In this document: positions 1 to 10,716 of the stretch, piece by piece
Layout of the letters: each line of letters starts with the position of its first letter
How positions within the stretch are numbered: the stretch's first letter is position 1
Assembly: GCA_029204225.1 (NCBI GenBank)
Contig: CM055112.1
Coordinates: forward strand, 779,852 to 843,851
Reading direction: 5' to 3'
DNA length: 64,000 bases
Source of the DNA: Diphasiastrum complanatum
Lineage: Eukaryota > Streptophyta > Lycopodiopsida > Lycopodiales > Lycopodiaceae
The notes under the pieces: generated by a model
What the model saw: only the letters and a program-made list of their open reading frames with translations
Databases searched by the model: none
Told to the model about the DNA's origin: nothing
Program-made: the position numbers and the translations under genes

Positions 1-420
1 AATAGTGTGGTTGGACTCTCTCTACATTAGCATATCAAGATGGTAGCTCACACTCTCCTTCATAAATCAAAATGTTTGTGTTGTTGACTGTCAAATAAAA
101 TCAAGCCAGCAATCATCATACATAGTTAGATTGTAGGTGAACAACAAATGTATTGGAACCATAATTGGAATTATGCTAAATTTGACTAATTACTTGTCCT
201 TGTCTTTGGTGGTATTGGTTGCCTCATCTAAATGTCCATTGACAACTAGTCTGTCCATTTTCATTCCACCATTTTATTGTATTTTATTGATATATCCTTG
301 TTTCCATCATAATGACAAATTTCTTCTCTGGTATGCTCTGTTTGGGGAATGATATCTCTTACACTGCATTGATTATGGTAATCAATATTAAGTATGCCAT
401 GACAAATATTTTCTTTTGTA

Positions 421-551
421 GGATGTATACAAAATGTAATGTCTTCCATATATCGAATGAAGAATTTGTTGAGTTTTTAGAGATGTGTCCTAAAGGCTAT
501 GTGATTGATGGTTGGCGATTATTATCTAAAATGGTGAATACCAAAAAGTGA
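421..551 (+). pseudogene. Possible terminal exon, unrecognised
   Basis: A T-rich tract ending TTTCTTTTGTAG looks like a splice acceptor just before the stretch. The following frame begins MYTKCNVFHISNEEF, contains YVIDGWRLLSKMV and ends with KK and a stop. Copy 2 at 25215-25345 keeps the frame, but several changes alter residues (V to L, L to S, G to D), so there is little sign of selection. No family recognised. It could be chance coding in repeat DNA. Confidence 0.2.
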
Positions 552-760
552 ATATGTTGAATATTGATAATGATTATTCTTCATATTGATCATAAATATT
601 GTGAATACTCATGAATATTGATCATGATTTTTATAAATATTGATTATGATTAATGTGAATATTGATCATGATTATTGTGAATACTCATGATCTTTGTGAA
701 CATTGATCACGATTATTGTGAGCATTGATTGTGATTATTGTGAATATTGATCATGAATAC
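548..760. repeat. AT-rich minisatellite (about 22 bp unit)
   Basis: Degenerate repeats of a unit close to TGATCATGATTATTGTGAAT alternate with ACTCATGAATAT variants. The same array occurs in copy 2 at 25350-25560 with small differences, so it predates the duplication. Confidence 0.85.
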
Positions 761-1544
761 ATATCGTTGAATTCATTCCAATACACATTGTGCACTATTG
801 TGTTGTGTCGCTTGCATAATTCTCTATTTCGTGTGAGTCAATTGTCGAGATAATTGGTCATTGTCGAATGTTGAAAGTGGTAGCCAATACCGCCAATGTT
901 TTAGGAGAAAACAAAGACAACACCAGGGAAATAATAATATGACGCGTCCTCAACAACCAACTATCTCCTTAGTCTCATGAAAAGTAAGTGGCTAGATATA
1001 GTAAGGATGTAAACAATGTCGTCCTCATCAAAGTATCTCTCCCTAATAGTACTACATCTCCTATACTGGATTGCATTACTAGAAGGGGTAAATGGAGTTT
1101 TAGAAAGAGTTCTGGAGAGTGGTCGTGGGGACTTCACGTCATTAGTTCTTCAAAAGCTTGCCCTTTAAGAGCATGCTTCCACCTTCAATAAAAGGAGTAT
1201 TAAGTACGTTCTGACTTGTACAGCCTTGTGTGCACTGTATACTTTAAAAAAGTTACACGTGATCAGTCCCATGCCACATAATTTTTATAAATGTTGACCA
1301 ATCAGATATGTCCGATAGTCCGTCGCATTTCGATAGTTCTGCTCCAGAGATAAGGCTACAGCTTTTGATAGTTCGAGACTTGGGATCTTCGAAGAGATGA
1401 TTGCACATAACATCATATTCGTTCTATCTTTAAGACAGATAATTAAGCATGACAGGAGACTTTAAATATTTCATCATTCGATTGATCTGCGCCTTGCTTC
1501 AAATACATGATAAAAAAAAAATGGCTACATCATCCTCGTAATTA

Positions 1545-2118
1545 GTGCACATCATAAACATAATTGTGTCCTTCCATGACTTAAATAATTCCATTCAACA
1601 ATGTGAGATAGCAAGGTTATGCATTAATCAATTTTTCGAAAATGCAGTTGCGCAATTCATCAAGGATGAAGAATGGAGTTTACACTTTCAAATGCATGAG
1701 AAAAATCCAGCTAAAGAAATCCATTCAGAATTTGAAATAACCTTCAATAGTAGAGTATTCCTATCCTCCGAACAATAGCAAAATATAAGTCCGATAGATC
1801 ATGATGATGATTCAATAAGATATGTGATAATGCATTGAAACCCTGCTTCATACTGCTTGGAGATACGTGAATGAAGTAGTATGGCAACCTGTGAAGGAAG
1901 CTGCCTTGTACAACAATTTGATTTGAAGATCAAGCATTAGATGAGAGACACAAAAACACTCAAGCACGTTGCCAGCCTTCGAAAGATTGTTTTGAATATG
2001 CATTTCAACATTGCAACATTAGGGAATTTTGATTCTCAATACGATGGCACCATCATTGACAATCCTCAAATCTTCAATAAGAAAGAACAAGTCAATAGCC
2101 CAACAAAGAGAAAGAAGA
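1545..2118 (+). pseudogene. Unrecognised degenerate coding-like stretch
   Basis: One frame reads through 1545-1778 (IIVSFHDLNNSIQQCEIARL near the start, then NQFFENAVAQFIKDEEWSL) and resumes in the same frame at 1941-2118 (KTLKHVASLRKIVLNMHFNI), with several stops between. The equivalent stretch of copy 2 (about 26574-27110) keeps much of the peptide but has an extra stop at EEW and small indels. The composition looks protein-like but no family was recognised. It is broken in both copies, so at most a relic of a gene or transposon ORF. Confidence 0.3.
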
Positions 2119-2389
2119 TGTAATAACCCAAAAGGATTGCCTCTAAGATGATGATAGGAGAACACAATAAGAGAGACTATGGAGCCAAAACACCCAACCA
2201 ATCCTAGATCAAAACTGGATCTAGCCCCCGAGCCATCCCATGTGAAGCAATAGGAGAAGAGAGAAATTGGTGACCTAAATCCACCAATATGTCCATGGAA
2301 GAATCCCCACCTCATTATATAGAGAGTTAAGTCCTGTGCATATAACCATGAAATCCCCATGCAGGTCAACTATAAATAGATCACACCTC
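2119..2389 (-). mobile_element. Truncated LTR of the non-autonomous element seen whole at 27158-30979
   Basis: Begins TGTAATAACCCAAAAGG after the flank GAAGA, exactly as the LTR at 27158. It stops at ATAGATCACACCT, where a TIR-element end (ATTAGAGGAGTT) takes over. The missing half and the internal region are not present on this side. On the minus strand the piece includes a TATA-like CTCTATATAATGAGG. Confidence 0.8.
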
Positions 2390-2390
2390 A

Positions 2391-2527
2391 TTAGAGGAGT
2401 TTTGAGTTCCAAAAAGACCCTTTAAGAATTCATGCAAGATTCCTTTTTTATTATTGAAATATTATAACAGTAATACTTTTGACTTGCCATAACTTTTTAA
2501 TCGTAGCTCAGAAGTATGTCATGTAGT
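2391..2527. mobile_element. Left half of a TIR element (TTAGAGGAGTT family)
   Basis: Starts TTAGAGGAGTTTTGAGTTCC followed by AAAAAGACCCTTTAAGAATTC and matches the left half of the complete 385 bp element at 19172-19557 as far as AGTATGTCATGTA. The right half was not found here. It truncates the LTR at 2119-2389. Confidence 0.75.
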
Positions 2528-2870
2528 TTACTTATAATTTACTAAGCATTCATCCATAGAAAAAGTGCTTAAGAGAGTGAAAACACCAAGATTGCTTCAC
2601 AAACCAATGTTTCTCATCATTAGGTTCACAATGGATCCATCATGGATCAAGTACACAATCACCATAATTTCTCTCTAAGCTGCATCCAGCACTTGTGGGA
2701 TATCTCATTGTACTTATCCGCTTTGGATAAGATCTATCAAGTTTGCCACATCATCCATTGGTGGTTTGTGTTGACCTTCTAGATTTCTACAATCTAGGAC
2801 CTAACTCCTATAATTTAGGAGATGTCATATTTGACTCAAATGAAAGCTAATAAAAATGGATCTAAATATT
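2528..2870. other. No recognised feature
   Basis: AT-rich DNA between the TIR half-element and the minus-strand copia fragment. It may belong to the copia element, but no motif allows assignment. Confidence 0.5.
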
Positions 2871-2874
2871 ACAA

Positions 2875-3480
2875 GTGTCATTTCACATGTGTGGACAGGT
2901 CCTCACACGTGCTTTGATTTGATGGGCTAGAGTGCTTCTCATAGATGCATGATTCACAAAAGAAAGATCTCCTATCTAATGAATACGGGAAATTCAAATC
3001 ATCAACTAAATTATTACAAAGCATATATGAAAGTGATCTTGTATTCATGTGTCCAAATTGACTATGCCACAGAAAAACACTGTCATTTACATTCTCATTG
3101 GAGATACCAGCTAATGCAACTGAATTAGAGAATACGTAAAGGTTCCCAACTCCAGTGCATGTAGTCAAAGGAGTATCTTGCTCGAATATTGTACACTCCT
3201 CAGATGAGAAGCTAACAATGTAGCACTTACCAGTTGTCTTTGAGACTAATAATAGGTTCTTTAATAACTGAGGAACATGAAGGACGTTAGGAACACAAAT
3301 GGACAGATCGTTGTTGAAGCTGATCTTCACTGCTCCTTTGCCTTCCACGCGTATGGTGCTAGAATCTCCGAGGTAGATAAATTGGATTCTACTGTACGTT
3401 GTGTACTCCGTAAACCATTCCTTGCGAGAGGTCATGTGTTGGGTAGCACCTATGTCCAGGTACCATCTATCAAAAAGGAA
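2875..3480 (-). pseudogene. Ty1/copia fragment: protease end and GAG-pre-integrase domain
   Basis: Read on the minus strand the frame starts near WYLDIGATQHMTSRKEW, which aligns with the copia aspartic protease active site (usual D-S/T-G-A). The second active-site residue is changed to Ile. It continues with the typical VPNVLHVPQLLKNLLLVSK segment and the zinc-binding GAG-pre-integrase pattern LWHSQFGHMN ... CESCIYEKHS (H-x4-H ... C-x2-C). Reading ends at a stop near 2878 just where the integrase core should begin. No gag, integrase or reverse transcriptase adjoins it. A broken retrotransposon piece, not a host gene. Confidence 0.9.
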
Positions 3481-3639
3481 ATGGAGCTAAGAATGATTCT
3501 CAAATATTTAAATCCACTAAGACAAATAATGAAATTGTAAAATAGTTTCTCGTTTGAAATGGATTATTGTTTCGGAATGAAAATATTTTTGTACCAAAAA
3601 ATGATAAATTAAATTGAAAAATTATTTTGAATGTCATGA

Positions 3640-4085
3640 CGTACCCTTTGCAGGTCTTCCAAGTAAACACAAGAGTTTAGACTTGGTCAAAAATGAGTTT
3701 TATTAGCCAAAACTCAAACCATATGTTGAGTCTTATGTGGTTAAGTGTAAGCTCCATCAACTAACCAAAGTAGAATGCTTAGGGTTATTACATCTCTTAG
3801 ATATCCCTCATAAAATATGGGAAAATATATCCATGAATTTTATAGTTAGACTTCCAAATATCCACCAATGACAAAATGATTCTATTTGGGTTGTCATGGA
3901 CAAGTTACCTAAAATGTTCATGCCAGTTAAGTCAACTACAAAGGCTTTAAATATAGTCTAAATCTTTGTTGAAAGATTATTCAAGTTGATGATATTGTTA
4001 GTGAGAGAGATCCTAAGATTATAGATCACTTATGGTCAACAATATTCCATCAACTTGAAACCTGTCTTTATTACAATTGATAACT
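3640..4085 (+). pseudogene. Ty3/gypsy integrase core relic
   Basis: With stops and at least one frameshift the plus strand reads like a chromovirus-type integrase: PKLKPYVESYVVKCKLHQ (normally the CQ..K zinc-finger end), then LLHLLDIPHKIWENISMNFI (cf. PLPIPE.PWE.ISMDFI), NDSIWVVMDKL and the ERDPKI segment (cf. SDRDPRF). The catalytic Asp of the MDFI motif is Asn here. This is the only recognisable gypsy fragment in the window. Stops lie in the first and middle parts and the frame slips near 4010. It is a non-functional fossil. Confidence 0.8.
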
Positions 4086-4544
4086 GAATTTAGTGTAGAC
4101 CAAAAACAATGAACATGAATCTAAAATTTTGATAATAAAGTCAGTACATATGATGGTGCTATAGAACCATGTATCATAGAGAAGGGGCTTAAATGGCGAT
4201 CTAAAATAGACTCTTGATGATTGATCTACACAATAATGGAATTCTCCAACTACTCATGAATGCCTCACAATGTGGTAGTTATATGCTAGCGACCACCATC
4301 TGAGAGAGCGAGGAGCCAAAGGACGAAGGGGATGCAAAACACCAAAAAGTGTGTTTTCACTCAGGGAGTGGGAAAGCCAAATTATGAAGAGGCCTTACTA
4401 TCGAGCCTTACTTCCTACTATATAGAAAATGTAATCTAGCCATCTTATAAGCATCATAATCTCACAGTAGACCCCATACTAACAACTGTGCTCAATAATG
4501 GCTTCTCCTCATACCGAGCCAGTGACTATTAAACTAAGAGGTGT

Positions 4545-4880
4545 ATTATTTAGTTATGTATAACACCCTCCCCTTTCAATATTCACCCGAAGGTAAATCA
4601 CAATCTTGGTCCAAGACCAAGTTGAAGATGATTACCAAAAGTTGGGCTAATCCCAAAGCTTTCGTAAAGATATCAACAACATTCTCATTTGTTGGACAAT
4701 ACTCCAACTCTATGACTCCATCCTCGATCACCTCCCGAGAATAAAGTGATAGTGAATTTCAATGTGTTTCGTTTGAGCATGAAACGCGAGGTTCTTGGCT
4801 ATAACCTACTTTGACTATCACAATTTATAACTGTAGCATCATGAACAGGTACACTCAGGTTTGCTAAGATCAAATCAAAA
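4545..4880 (-). pseudogene. Ty1/copia RNase H C-terminal relic
   Basis: On the minus strand, across frames, one reads ATVINCDSQSR (the YCDN..S active-site strand), then IAKNLAFHAQTKHIEIHYHF, GVIELEYCPTNENVVDIFTKALG. This is the standard end of copia RNase H (xHARTKHIEIxYHFIRE ... VADIFTKAL). Two frame changes and at least one stop break it. It points the same way as the protease fragment at 2875-3480 and may derive from the same element, with the gypsy relic between them as a later insertion. Confidence 0.85.
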
Positions 4881-5168
4881 GCTGAAGCTGGCACATGAAG
4901 TGGGAGTAATGACAACATTGTCAAAATAATAATGATTCTAAACTAAATAAGAACTAGATAAGATCATTTCATATGATGTTAGTGGCATGAATAAATTTGT
5001 GAATGCTCCATTAAGTGGAATTGTTAATAACAATAATGTGCGCATTCACTGACTAAATAACTACTTAAAGTGAGAGGGTCCCCAAACTTCACATGAGTGT
5101 TCTACCACTCATCTCTCTCTATAGAATGGGTAGTATGCCCTTCTCTAAAAACATTAATAAAGATCGCT
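4881..5168. other. No recognised feature
   Basis: AT-rich sequence between the RNase H relic and the inverted repeat. No ORF, repeat or motif could be supported. Confidence 0.4.
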
Positions 5169-5445
5169 TAAAGTCGTGCCTCCACCATCAAATTCATGTT
5201 TGGCTGCATGTATGTGCAAAAACAAAACTTTATCGATAAGATTTGTACGTAAGTTGGGTATCCATGTATATTGCTAAACGTGACCGTCTCTCCGATTTCG
5301 GAATGAGTGCAAATGGGAGGTGCAGGAGGGATGAATCGATCAAGAGATTCAAATCCATAACTGGCCTCCAATCTCCTATTAGTTGCGGGTTGTTCCTTCA
5401 AATGTCGAGCATTGATAGCTAAAGAATCAAACGAAACCACAAAAG
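5168..5445 (-). pseudogene. Unrecognised gene fragment in left arm
   Basis: The minus strand reads openly from MVSFDSLAINARHLKEQ through RLEASYGFESLDRFIPP, APPICTHSEIGETVTFSNIHGYP and ends MNLMVEARL. The right arm encodes the same peptide at 7320-7505 and 7970-8000 with stops and changes. The left-arm copy is the better preserved of the two. It is not a family I can name. The peptide is conserved between arms, so the original was probably coding. Function unknown. Confidence 0.35.
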
Positions 5446-5816
5446 ACCAATATCAAAATCCTTGACATTAGTCTCCCAATATTCAAATCCATCGACGCTG
5501 AAACTATGAGCTATTGTAATTAGTGTAGTTACTCAAGGCTGTGTATCAAATGCTATGCCCAAGCTTCGAAAATAAGTTGATTACGCAACTCTCTAATTTC
5601 AAATTTCGCGTGTTCCTGATAGATTGAGGAGAAAAGTTGTTGCAGTTGTTTGTTGAATACGAAGATGATAAAACGATCTCCTTAAATAGGAGTTTTGACG
5701 TAGAAAAGTGGTATTGAGGAGAATGGGATGAAAGCAGCAGCTCCCGTTCGCTGCTCGTAGCGTGAGAAATAGTGTTGACGTCGCGTTATTTTGCCAACGA
5801 CTTTTCTGTATCTATC

Positions 5817-5847
<31 letters not shown>

Positions 5848-6045
5848 CTCAAATCCAAATTTTAATTCTGTCAAACGTCTTTGTTATGGAGACTGTAACG
5901 CATGGCCATGTTTAGCTGTTGAAAGGAGGCAAAGGCGGCCTCATTTGTAACACTTGCGCGTGTAGAGTTGTGTTGTCTTGCACCATCCTTAGGCAACTTT
6001 AGATGCCTTAAAATTGAAATCATCCAAGTGAGGCAAATGCCACGA
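5169..6045 (-). repeat. Inverted repeat A, left arm
   Basis: Read in reverse this arm matches 6610-8000. Shared landmarks are the GGCATTTGCCTCACTTGGATGA end, the GGCAAAGGCGGCC segment, the TTTCGTTTGATTCTTTAGC segment and the peptide-coding stretch ending GAGTTTGATGGTGGAGGCACGA (GAATTTGATGG on this side). Divergence is clear, so it is not a sequencing palindrome. The right arm has about 390 bp extra near 7520-7910. Confidence 0.85.
5813..5845. repeat. TATC/TA microsatellite
   Basis: TATCTATCTA followed by about 12 TA units. It lies in the left arm of inverted repeat A and is absent from the right arm. Confidence 0.9.
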
Positions 6046-6609
6046 AACTCGTGAAGAGGGCCATGTTTTCATGAATAAAAACTATAACTTATATGGATAT
6101 GAGGATGACTAGTTTGGTCCACATTGATAAGATAACAATATGCCTTATAATCAAGGACTTCTTAATCATTTGCCTGATCGCATGTTAAAAGAGGGCCTCT
6201 TGAACGTTCTCTCCAAGGACTTGGATGAACTCATGGTGTTAACAAAATCAACTCTCAAATTATAGCAACAAGACTATACACAAAAAGTAGTGGACATCAA
6301 ATGCAATTAGGAAAAGGGAATATTCCTTCTCTCTTCGGTTGATTACCAAAACAAAACGAGGAAGACACAAGGAATATGCAAAGATGGTGATACTACTTTA
6401 ATATCTTAAGGTAACACAACGAGGAAGTGATAGTGACAGCAAGTGTGGCATAGTTGTTGTCTCATTAGAGAGCCTAAATTTTGATAGTATGTCTTGGGAA
6501 TACGAGTCTCAAAACTCTACATGATTTTTTGTCCCATACGCCAATAGGTCCTTAGAGAGACAATCCATACATTGACCTAATACCAGAGAAGAGATATGAC
6601 AATTTGTGG
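6046..6609. other. Spacer between the arms of inverted repeat A
   Basis: About 560 bp without a match in either arm. A plus-strand stretch reads NMPYNQGLLNHLPDRMLKEG (6128-6200) and then VLSKDLDELMVLTKSTLKL before a stop, which looks protein-like but matches no family I know. Confidence 0.4.
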
Positions 6610-8000
6610 GGCATTTGCCTCACTCACTTGGATGATTTCATGCATCTCAAGTTGTCCAGCAAACAATGGTGCAAGACACATAGGGCCGCCTTTGCCTCAA
6701 ACACCTCACCGTTCACAAAATGGCCATTCGTTACGGTCTCCAGCACAAAAGTGTTTGACCGAAAGCTCTAACTACAATACATACATTAAAATTTGCATAT
6801 GGAAAAAGTCGTTAGCAAAACAACACGACATTGACACCAGGTCTCACGCTACAAGCAGCGAACAGGAGCTGTTGCGTCTAACGTCTCGGTCTGCTCTTAA
6901 CTTCATCCCATTCTCTTTCTCAATATCGCTTTTCTACGTCAAAACTCCTCCTAATATTTCTATCTTCAAATCTTGCTCTGCCTGCATCGTCAAATTTGGC
7001 CGGCGCAGCCGTTGCACCGAAACAAAGAGCAACAAATAAACCGGCTCAACCTGCTCTTCGTGTACTACCTAAGGAGATCAGTTTATGCTCTTGGTATTCA
7101 ACAAATAAATGCAACTCATTTTCTCCTCCATCTATCAGGAACATGGCAGATGTCAGATTGGAGAGCTGCGTAATCAATTCAATTTCTCAAGCTTGGGCAC
7201 AGCATTTGATCTAGAGCCCGAGAAACTACACTAATTGCACTAATTCATAGTTTCAGTGTCAATGGATTTGAACTTTGGGAAAATAATGCCAGGGATTCTG
7301 ATGTTAGTCTTTCTGATTTCGTTTGATTCTTTAGCTTTCGATGCTCGACATGTAAAGGAATAACCTGCAACTTATAAGAGATTGGAAGCCAGCTATGGAT
7401 TTGAATCTCTTAGATTCATCCCTCCCGCACCCCCGACGTGTACTCATTCTGAGATCGGAGAGACGGTCACGTCTAACAGTATTAATGGATGCCCGAATTA
7501 CGTTTCAGCTATATCCAAAGAGCAGATGAACATTAAAACATCACCAAGACTTTTAACGAACCACAAGACTGCTCTTTATTTCTTAAATTCCAATCCGAAA
7601 TCAGAAACCGGTAAGCTGGACAACTTCGCCTCTCTTGTACCTGCGAGCACCACACAATGAATACCTTTTAAGATAAACAAGATCATTTGAGTCTTGTGTT
7701 CCCTAAACCCTATAGCTAAAGGCTAGCCATCTGCCATCAGAAAATCAGCCGTCGATACAAAATCATACAGTTTTGTTCATTTCAGTACAAACACAGAAGG
7801 GAACCGTGCTAACATACTTCTGTTGATTCTCCATCAAGTTCAATATAGCAGGGCGGTTTCTCGCTCTCGCATCGCTCTCTCTGTCTCGTCAAAGTTCCAA
7901 GGAGAAAGCAATGACAAATCTTATCAATCTTGAACCTAATTTGTTTTGGCAGATAAATGCGCCTATACATGAGTTTGATGGTGGAGGCACGAATCCAAAT
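6610..8000 (+). repeat. Inverted repeat A, right arm
   Basis: Reverse complement of 5169-6045 with divergence and an extra stretch (about 7520-7910). It contains the second copy of the unrecognised peptide (RLEASYGFESL ... THSEIGETVT at 7382-7480) and joins at its right end to another unrecognised coding-like region. Together the arms form an imperfect foldback of about 0.9 kb per arm. Confidence 0.85.
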
Positions 8001-8553
8001 TGTGTGCTTTCTCCGATGGAGATCAATGCACGTTTTAAATTACACTTGTATGACATAGATAGGATGATCCGATGGTGCATCATTCAATTTTTACAATTGT
8101 CCTATACCCAAATTTCGAGATTATTCACATCGCACTCCTGGAGAAGACTTTATTTCTGCTTTGGAAACATATGGGTGCCTGCATAAGAAATTCGATGATT
8201 TTCTATCATCTTGTGCAGGTTTTGCAGCGAAACTCCAAGGACGTGGTGCCTCACCTTTATCTATCATCACGCCTTATTATCGTCAACGAGTTTCTATGAC
8301 TTTACAATGCACTAAGGCACAAGTATTTGCCAGCCACGTTTTCCAAAACAACATGCAACTACAATTTTTCTGTGTTTGCATGAATTGGAATTCCTTTTCT
8401 TCTGGTATGTGTAGCTTTGGAATGTTCATACTAATTAAGCAAATCCTTATGAAGTACAGAGAGTGCGAGAAACGTGCATGGTCAGTTGATCTTTCTCATG
8501 CTGACCTAACGAAGCTCGCTAGTGCTAGTGATGAATCATGGTTGTCAGATTAG
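7911..8553 (+). pseudogene. Unrecognised broken coding region
   Basis: Frame 1 (7911-8100) reads MTNLINLEPNLFWQINAPIH then FDGGGTNPNCVLSPMEINAR. It continues after a frameshift near 8110 as HRTPGEDFISALETYGCLHK then KFDDFLSSCAGFAAKLQGRG and runs to 8553. From about 8325 the DNA is the 3.2 kb repeat also present at 58611-61765 and 55500-58610, so the last part (ILIKQILMKYRE ... DESWLSD) is repeat-encoded. A junction at 8322 coincides with CAG/GTATTT in the other copy, possibly an old exon border. No family recognised. Confidence 0.35.
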
Positions 8554-9389
8554 TCTTTTTGGTAGGTATCCCCATTAGATTGGAGTGGTTTAGCACCTGA
8601 TTTCCTTAAGTGTGCTAGCATTTCACTACTATGCTTCCCTCAAGCTCAACCATCATGATTCTCGTTCTGTTCCATATAGTATGCCCTTGTAGTAATAATT
8701 GCAAACAATGTAGTATCTTCTCCATAGTTGTGCCCTTGCAACTTGTAACATGTCAATAATTGTACTGCTCTAAGTTTTTGAACACTACTGCTGCCTGATC
8801 AGACTTGTACACAATCTTGTACATCTTGTTGTTGCCTATGCATGATGCTGGTGGCAAATCTATGCTCATTAGTTCAGTCATGTATATAGGTAGTTAATTC
8901 ATCTATCAGTATGTTGAACCTACTGCGATTTCATGCATGCTGCTACAGATTGATTATCAGACTGCTTCGAAATCTCAGTGTCACAAGAAAAATGAAACCA
9001 TTCTCCATGTGGGGAAATCCCAAAATTTCCTAGTTCAACAACAATTTTCCCATTTCAATAAGGGGGTTTTGGAGTGTCCAAGTAGGGAAAACATTTCCCT
9101 GCTTGCAATGGATCTCCAAGGCTTTTAAAGTAGGAAATTGGTTCAACCTATGTAGGAAAATTTGTAATGTTATCTAGGTAAATCTAAATGATAAAGAAAT
9201 GTATATGTAATTCACATTTTTCCTAATTTGCAAAAATTATGAATATGTAGGTAAATTTAGATTGTGATGTAGTTATTCACACAATTTGTGAACACCTAAG
9301 AAGATTTCCATTGTCATATAGGTAATTCCAAATTATGAAAAAGATGCATTTTCAATTCACATTTTTCTTTATGTATGAAAATTTATAAA

Positions 9390-9990
9390 TACTTTCTTCT
9401 AATCCAAAAGTACATTTAAACATCAGTAAAATGTAAAAACACAACAAATTAGAAGCAGTAATAAAATGTAAAAAAGAAAACTAAATACATTTAACCCTTA
9501 AATAAAACCCCTGAATGTAGAATTTAAGCAAATTAAAAGTCCACAAAATGTCAAAATTGAAAACATTAAGTCCTAAGAAAATGCAAGTTCATCAAATTAA
9601 AAGCCCAAAAAATGAGATTAATTTAAGACATTGAAAGCCCTAGAAAATTCTAGGGATTAAAAGATTAAAAGCCCAAAAAATGAGGTTAATTGAAGACATT
9701 GAAAGTCCTAAAAAATGCTATGGATTATAATATAATTAAAAGCCTAAAAAAGTCAAAATTCATACATCAAATAGATGGAAAGCATAAAAAATGTAAAAAT
9801 TCAAGACATTTGAAAGCCCTAAAATATGGCAAGGGTCCTAAAGACTAAAACCATTGAAACTGTAAAAATTCAAGACATAGACAACCCTTAAAATGCAAGG
9901 GTTCCGAATAGACTAAAATCTAAAAAATGTATAAATGCAAGACACCAAAAGTTCTAAAGAATGTAAGTCCAACAAATAAATGTACGCCCC
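9390..9990. repeat. A-rich degenerate tandem block inside copy D
   Basis: Runs of a loosely repeated unit of roughly 60 bp around ATTAAAAGCCCAAAAAATGA and GACATTGAAAGCCCTA. Equivalent T-rich blocks lie at 57130-57600 and 60170-60660 on the other strand. Confidence 0.7.
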
Positions 9991-10532
9991 CCTTCTTTAG
10001 GCACTTCTGGTTTTGGGAAGAACTCTTGCTCAAAGTAGCGTTGTTTTGGAGTCATCCCACATTCATAGGTGCCCACATTTAAGGAAAGTTCCTCGTTTAC
10101 AAGCAGCCTCTTATGAAAGAGCAATGCAAATAGGTATATTTACTCACTCTCCTCCACATGCTTTCGAGGCACTTCTGGTCTTGAGGTAGGTTGGTCCATC
10201 TAATATTCAGACACCTCTTATAGGGTAGCCACTGTTCAAAGTCATGTCACACAGACCTTAAAACTTGTAAGAGAACCACAATTGTAAGTTATTCCAATGA
10301 AAAAATGGCAAAGCATTCAAATGAATCTAGAATAAGCCGCATCTATTCTAGCTTGATTTTGTGGGTTTGATGGGGGATTGTTTTGACACGGAATGAATAG
10401 AGGGGTTACTGGTATACACACCCAAGAAACAAACACACCCAAGCAACAAGCACACACATTAAAAAGTTATCTCATACAATTCACAAACAAGATTTGTGCG
10501 TACTCCGTCCCAACTCCAAGGACCATATGAAT

Positions 10533-10563
10533 GAGAGAGAGAGCGAGAGAGAGAGAGAGAGAG
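10533..10563. repeat. GA microsatellite
   Basis: About 31 bp of GA with one C interruption. The same locus is 25 bp (56467-56491) and about 67 bp (59503-59569) of CT in the inverted copies. Confidence 0.9.
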
Positions 10564-10666
10564 TCACATCAACAATAGACTATTTCACATTGGAGCAATG
10601 AACGAACACATGACAAAGTCATGTCACAAAAGTCACTAATAAAATTTATATCTATTCCCCTAGCTA

Positions 10667-10679
10667 CCCCCCCCAAACC

Positions 10680-10715
<36 letters not shown>

Positions 10716-10716
10716 A
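10667..10716. repeat. Poly-C tract
   Basis: Eight Cs, AAACCA, then 35 consecutive Cs. The corresponding G tracts are 12 (56352-56363) and 15 (59385-59399) in the other copies, so the tract has expanded here. An apparent poly-Gly reading frame over it on the minus strand is an artefact of the homopolymer. Confidence 0.9.

Larger units (their letters stand above)
1..2388. repeat. Large direct repeat, copy 1 (left end outside window)
   Basis: This stretch aligns nearly base for base with 24794 onward: position 4 matches 24798 and the similarity already runs at the left edge, so the true left end is outside the window. Relative to copy 2 it lacks about 180 bp near 945 and about 90 bp near 1087. 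Shared content is a possible exon near 421, an AT-rich minisatellite (548-760), weakly coding-like stretches, and an LTR that begins at 2119 here and 27158 there after the same flank GAAGA. No known protein family was recognised. It is either a segmental duplication or part of a larger element. Confidence 0.9.

Noticed and set aside
540-770. CRISPR-like array
   Set aside because: Units are degenerate and contiguous without unique spacers, and the genome is a plant nuclear one; this is a minisatellite.
2019-2369. Minus-strand 116-residue frame starting MTCMGISWLY, seen again at 27112-27408 and 30331-30759
   Set aside because: It lies across the LTR of a non-coding element and reads through its TATA region; conservation follows from LTR copies, and no family matches. 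Kept only as a remark on the LTR.
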